This document shows positions 39,745 to 40,542 of a DNA stretch of 40,542 nucleotides, piece after piece. Under the pieces are notes generated by a model. That model had not been told where the DNA came from. It saw only the letters and a program-made list of their open reading frames with translations, and did not search any database. Every line of letters starts with the position of its first letter. Positions within the stretch are counted from its first letter, which is position 1. The translations under genes were made by a program, and so were the position numbers. Origin of the DNA: Candidatus Altimarinota bacterium (lineage in GTDB: Bacteria; Patescibacteriota; Gracilibacteria; UBA4473); assembly GCA_020629095.1 (NCBI GenBank), contig JAHDDZ010000001.1, positions 1 through 40,542 on the forward strand, given 5' to 3'.

Positions 39745-40542
39745 ATGAACTTCCTCGCAGGCATAAAAAATCGAATAGGCTCCATCCGTGGAAAGCTGGA
39801 GCAGGCAGAAACACAGTTGGCCGTACGAGCAGCCACGCGAAAGGATGCTCCAATGAAAGTGCAATTAGACATACCGCCCAAGACGATTACACGCGTCTTG
39901 GCGGTTTTGTTTATTGCATGGCTTTTGTGGCAGGCCATTTCAGAGCTGCAGTCGCTGCTTATTTCATTGCTTATTGTCGGTTTTTTTGGTTTGGCGCTAA
40001 CGCCGCTTTTAAACCGCCTAGAGCGGTATTTGCCGCGCTGGCTTGCGCTTCTCATTCTCTACACAGCTTTTATTGGCATCATCGCGCTGTGTGTCATCTT
40101 GGTGGTTCCGATCATTGCAGAGCAGTTCTTAATCCTTAGCCAAGAAGTGGGCACGTGGCTGTCGCCCAACAGCGCCTTTTTAAATGCCGCACAAGAGCAG
40201 TTAAATCGAATGGGGGTAGATGCTATTAACTTGAAATCTATTGCGGCAGAGAACGCCAGCACAATTTCTGGTGTGCTCAACAGCTTTGCTGGCAGCGCGC
40301 TTGGGCTCATTACAGGCATTTTCTCACAACTGTTTTCCATCACATTTACACTTGTTTTGCTCTTCTTCTTGTTGCTTGAAAGAGAGAGCGTGATTGCCTT
40401 TTTTGCTCAGTTGTTGCCAGCAGAAACACGTGAAAACTTGGCAGAAAAGCTTCCGGCTGTGCAGCAAAAAATTGAAGATTGGTTGGGCGGTCAGTTGCTT
40501 CTTATGCTCTCTGTTGCACTTTTGACTGGTATCGGGATGGGC
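39745..40542 (+). CDS. AI-2E family transporter / PerM-like permease (runs off the right edge)
   Basis: 266 complete codons are visible. A cytoplasmic N-terminal part (to about residue 50) precedes hydrophobic segments: about 50-87 (two helices), 95-125, 180-215 and one starting near 250. The arrangement, with LTPLLNRLERYLPRWLALLI after the second helix, a long central loop (about 125-180) and LLFFLLLERE, is that of the AI-2E transporter family (PF01594, PerM). Members export autoinducer-like or other small solutes or act as Na+/H+ antiporters; the substrate here cannot be told. The C-terminal third lies outside the window. Confidence 0.85.
   Translation, partial: MNFLAGIKNRIGSIRGKLEQAETQLAVRAATRKDAPMKVQLDIPPKTITRVLAVLFIAWLLWQAISELQSLLISLLIVGFFGLALTPLLNRLERYLPRWLALLILYTAFIGIIALCVILVVPIIAEQFLILSQEVGTWLSPNSAFLNAAQEQLNRMGVDAINLKSIAAENASTISGVLNSFAGSALGLITGIFSQLFSITFTLVLLFFLLLERESVIAFFAQLLPAETRENLAEKLPAVQQKIEDWLGGQLLLMLSVALLTGIGMG

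Noticed and set aside
1..40542. CRISPR arrays, tRNA or rRNA genes, insertion sequences, attachment sites
   Set aside because: I saw no direct-repeat arrays, clover-leaf candidates, terminal inverted repeats or transposase-like products. The scan was by eye, so a short tRNA could be missed, but spacers of 155 bases or less leave little room.

Overview
The window reads as a piece of a small, very densely packed bacterial genome, most likely a Candidate Phyla Radiation (Patescibacteria) member. The grounds are three proteins with a two-helix VirB2/T4SS-pilin-like module, two DUF4012 proteins, mostly overlapping or abutting genes (largest gap about 155 bases) and many short genes. TGA is a normal stop codon in well over a dozen genes, so this is not a UGA=Gly lineage (Gracilibacteria/Absconditabacteria proper). 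A Peregrinibacteria-like relative is my guess, not a demonstrated placement. No tRNA, rRNA, CRISPR array, insertion sequence or prophage was seen.

Layout. 1-1416: an accessory-looking edge with the start of an ImmA/IrrE metalloprotease (minus), a NUDIX hydrolase without a credible start, and a TauE/SafE permease split by a homopolymer frameshift. 1418-2407: GAPDH (minus). 2486-6129: two overlapping envelope genes carrying T4SS-pilin-like helices. 6223-8604: EF-Tu and DnaJ. 8606-18833 (minus): a 12-gene isoprenoid/carotenoid operon. 18880-29075: holA, prepilin peptidase, a small membrane protein, metG, an O-antigen-ligase-like protein, DUF4012, EF-G and a second DUF4012. 29147-35660: A/V-type ATPase genes for H-I-K-E-C-F-A, closed by a terminator. 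35722-37464 (minus): glmS. 37559-40542: rpsP, khpA, a pilin-like gene, comF, rpmG and a truncated AI-2E/PerM-family gene.

The centrepiece is the 8606-18833 operon. It encodes, in order, an MBL-like protein, archaeal-type HMG-CoA synthase, archaeal-type thiolase, a minimal DUF35 OB-fold protein, GGPP synthase, phytoene synthase, phytoene desaturase, a UbiA prenyltransferase resembling lycopene elongases, type I IPP isomerase, a decarboxylase of the diphosphomevalonate decarboxylase family, isopentenyl phosphate kinase and class I HMG-CoA reductase. All 11 junctions overlap by 1 or 4 nt. Together they would take acetyl-CoA through an archaeal-style (phosphomevalonate decarboxylase plus IPK) mevalonate route to GGPP, phytoene, a lycopene-like carotene and probably a C45/C50 carotenoid. 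Mevalonate kinase is the one step not found here.

Gene expression also looks unusual. I saw no convincing Shine-Dalgarno sequence before the starts I inspected. Seven genes have a -10-like hexamer placed so that transcription should begin 0-2 nt before the start codon (leaderless mRNAs). In contrast EF-Tu, EF-G and S16 have consensus TTGACA boxes, a GC-containing discriminator and 19-23-nt leaders. The A/V-ATPase locus lacks the B and D subunit genes, which must lie elsewhere if the enzyme works.
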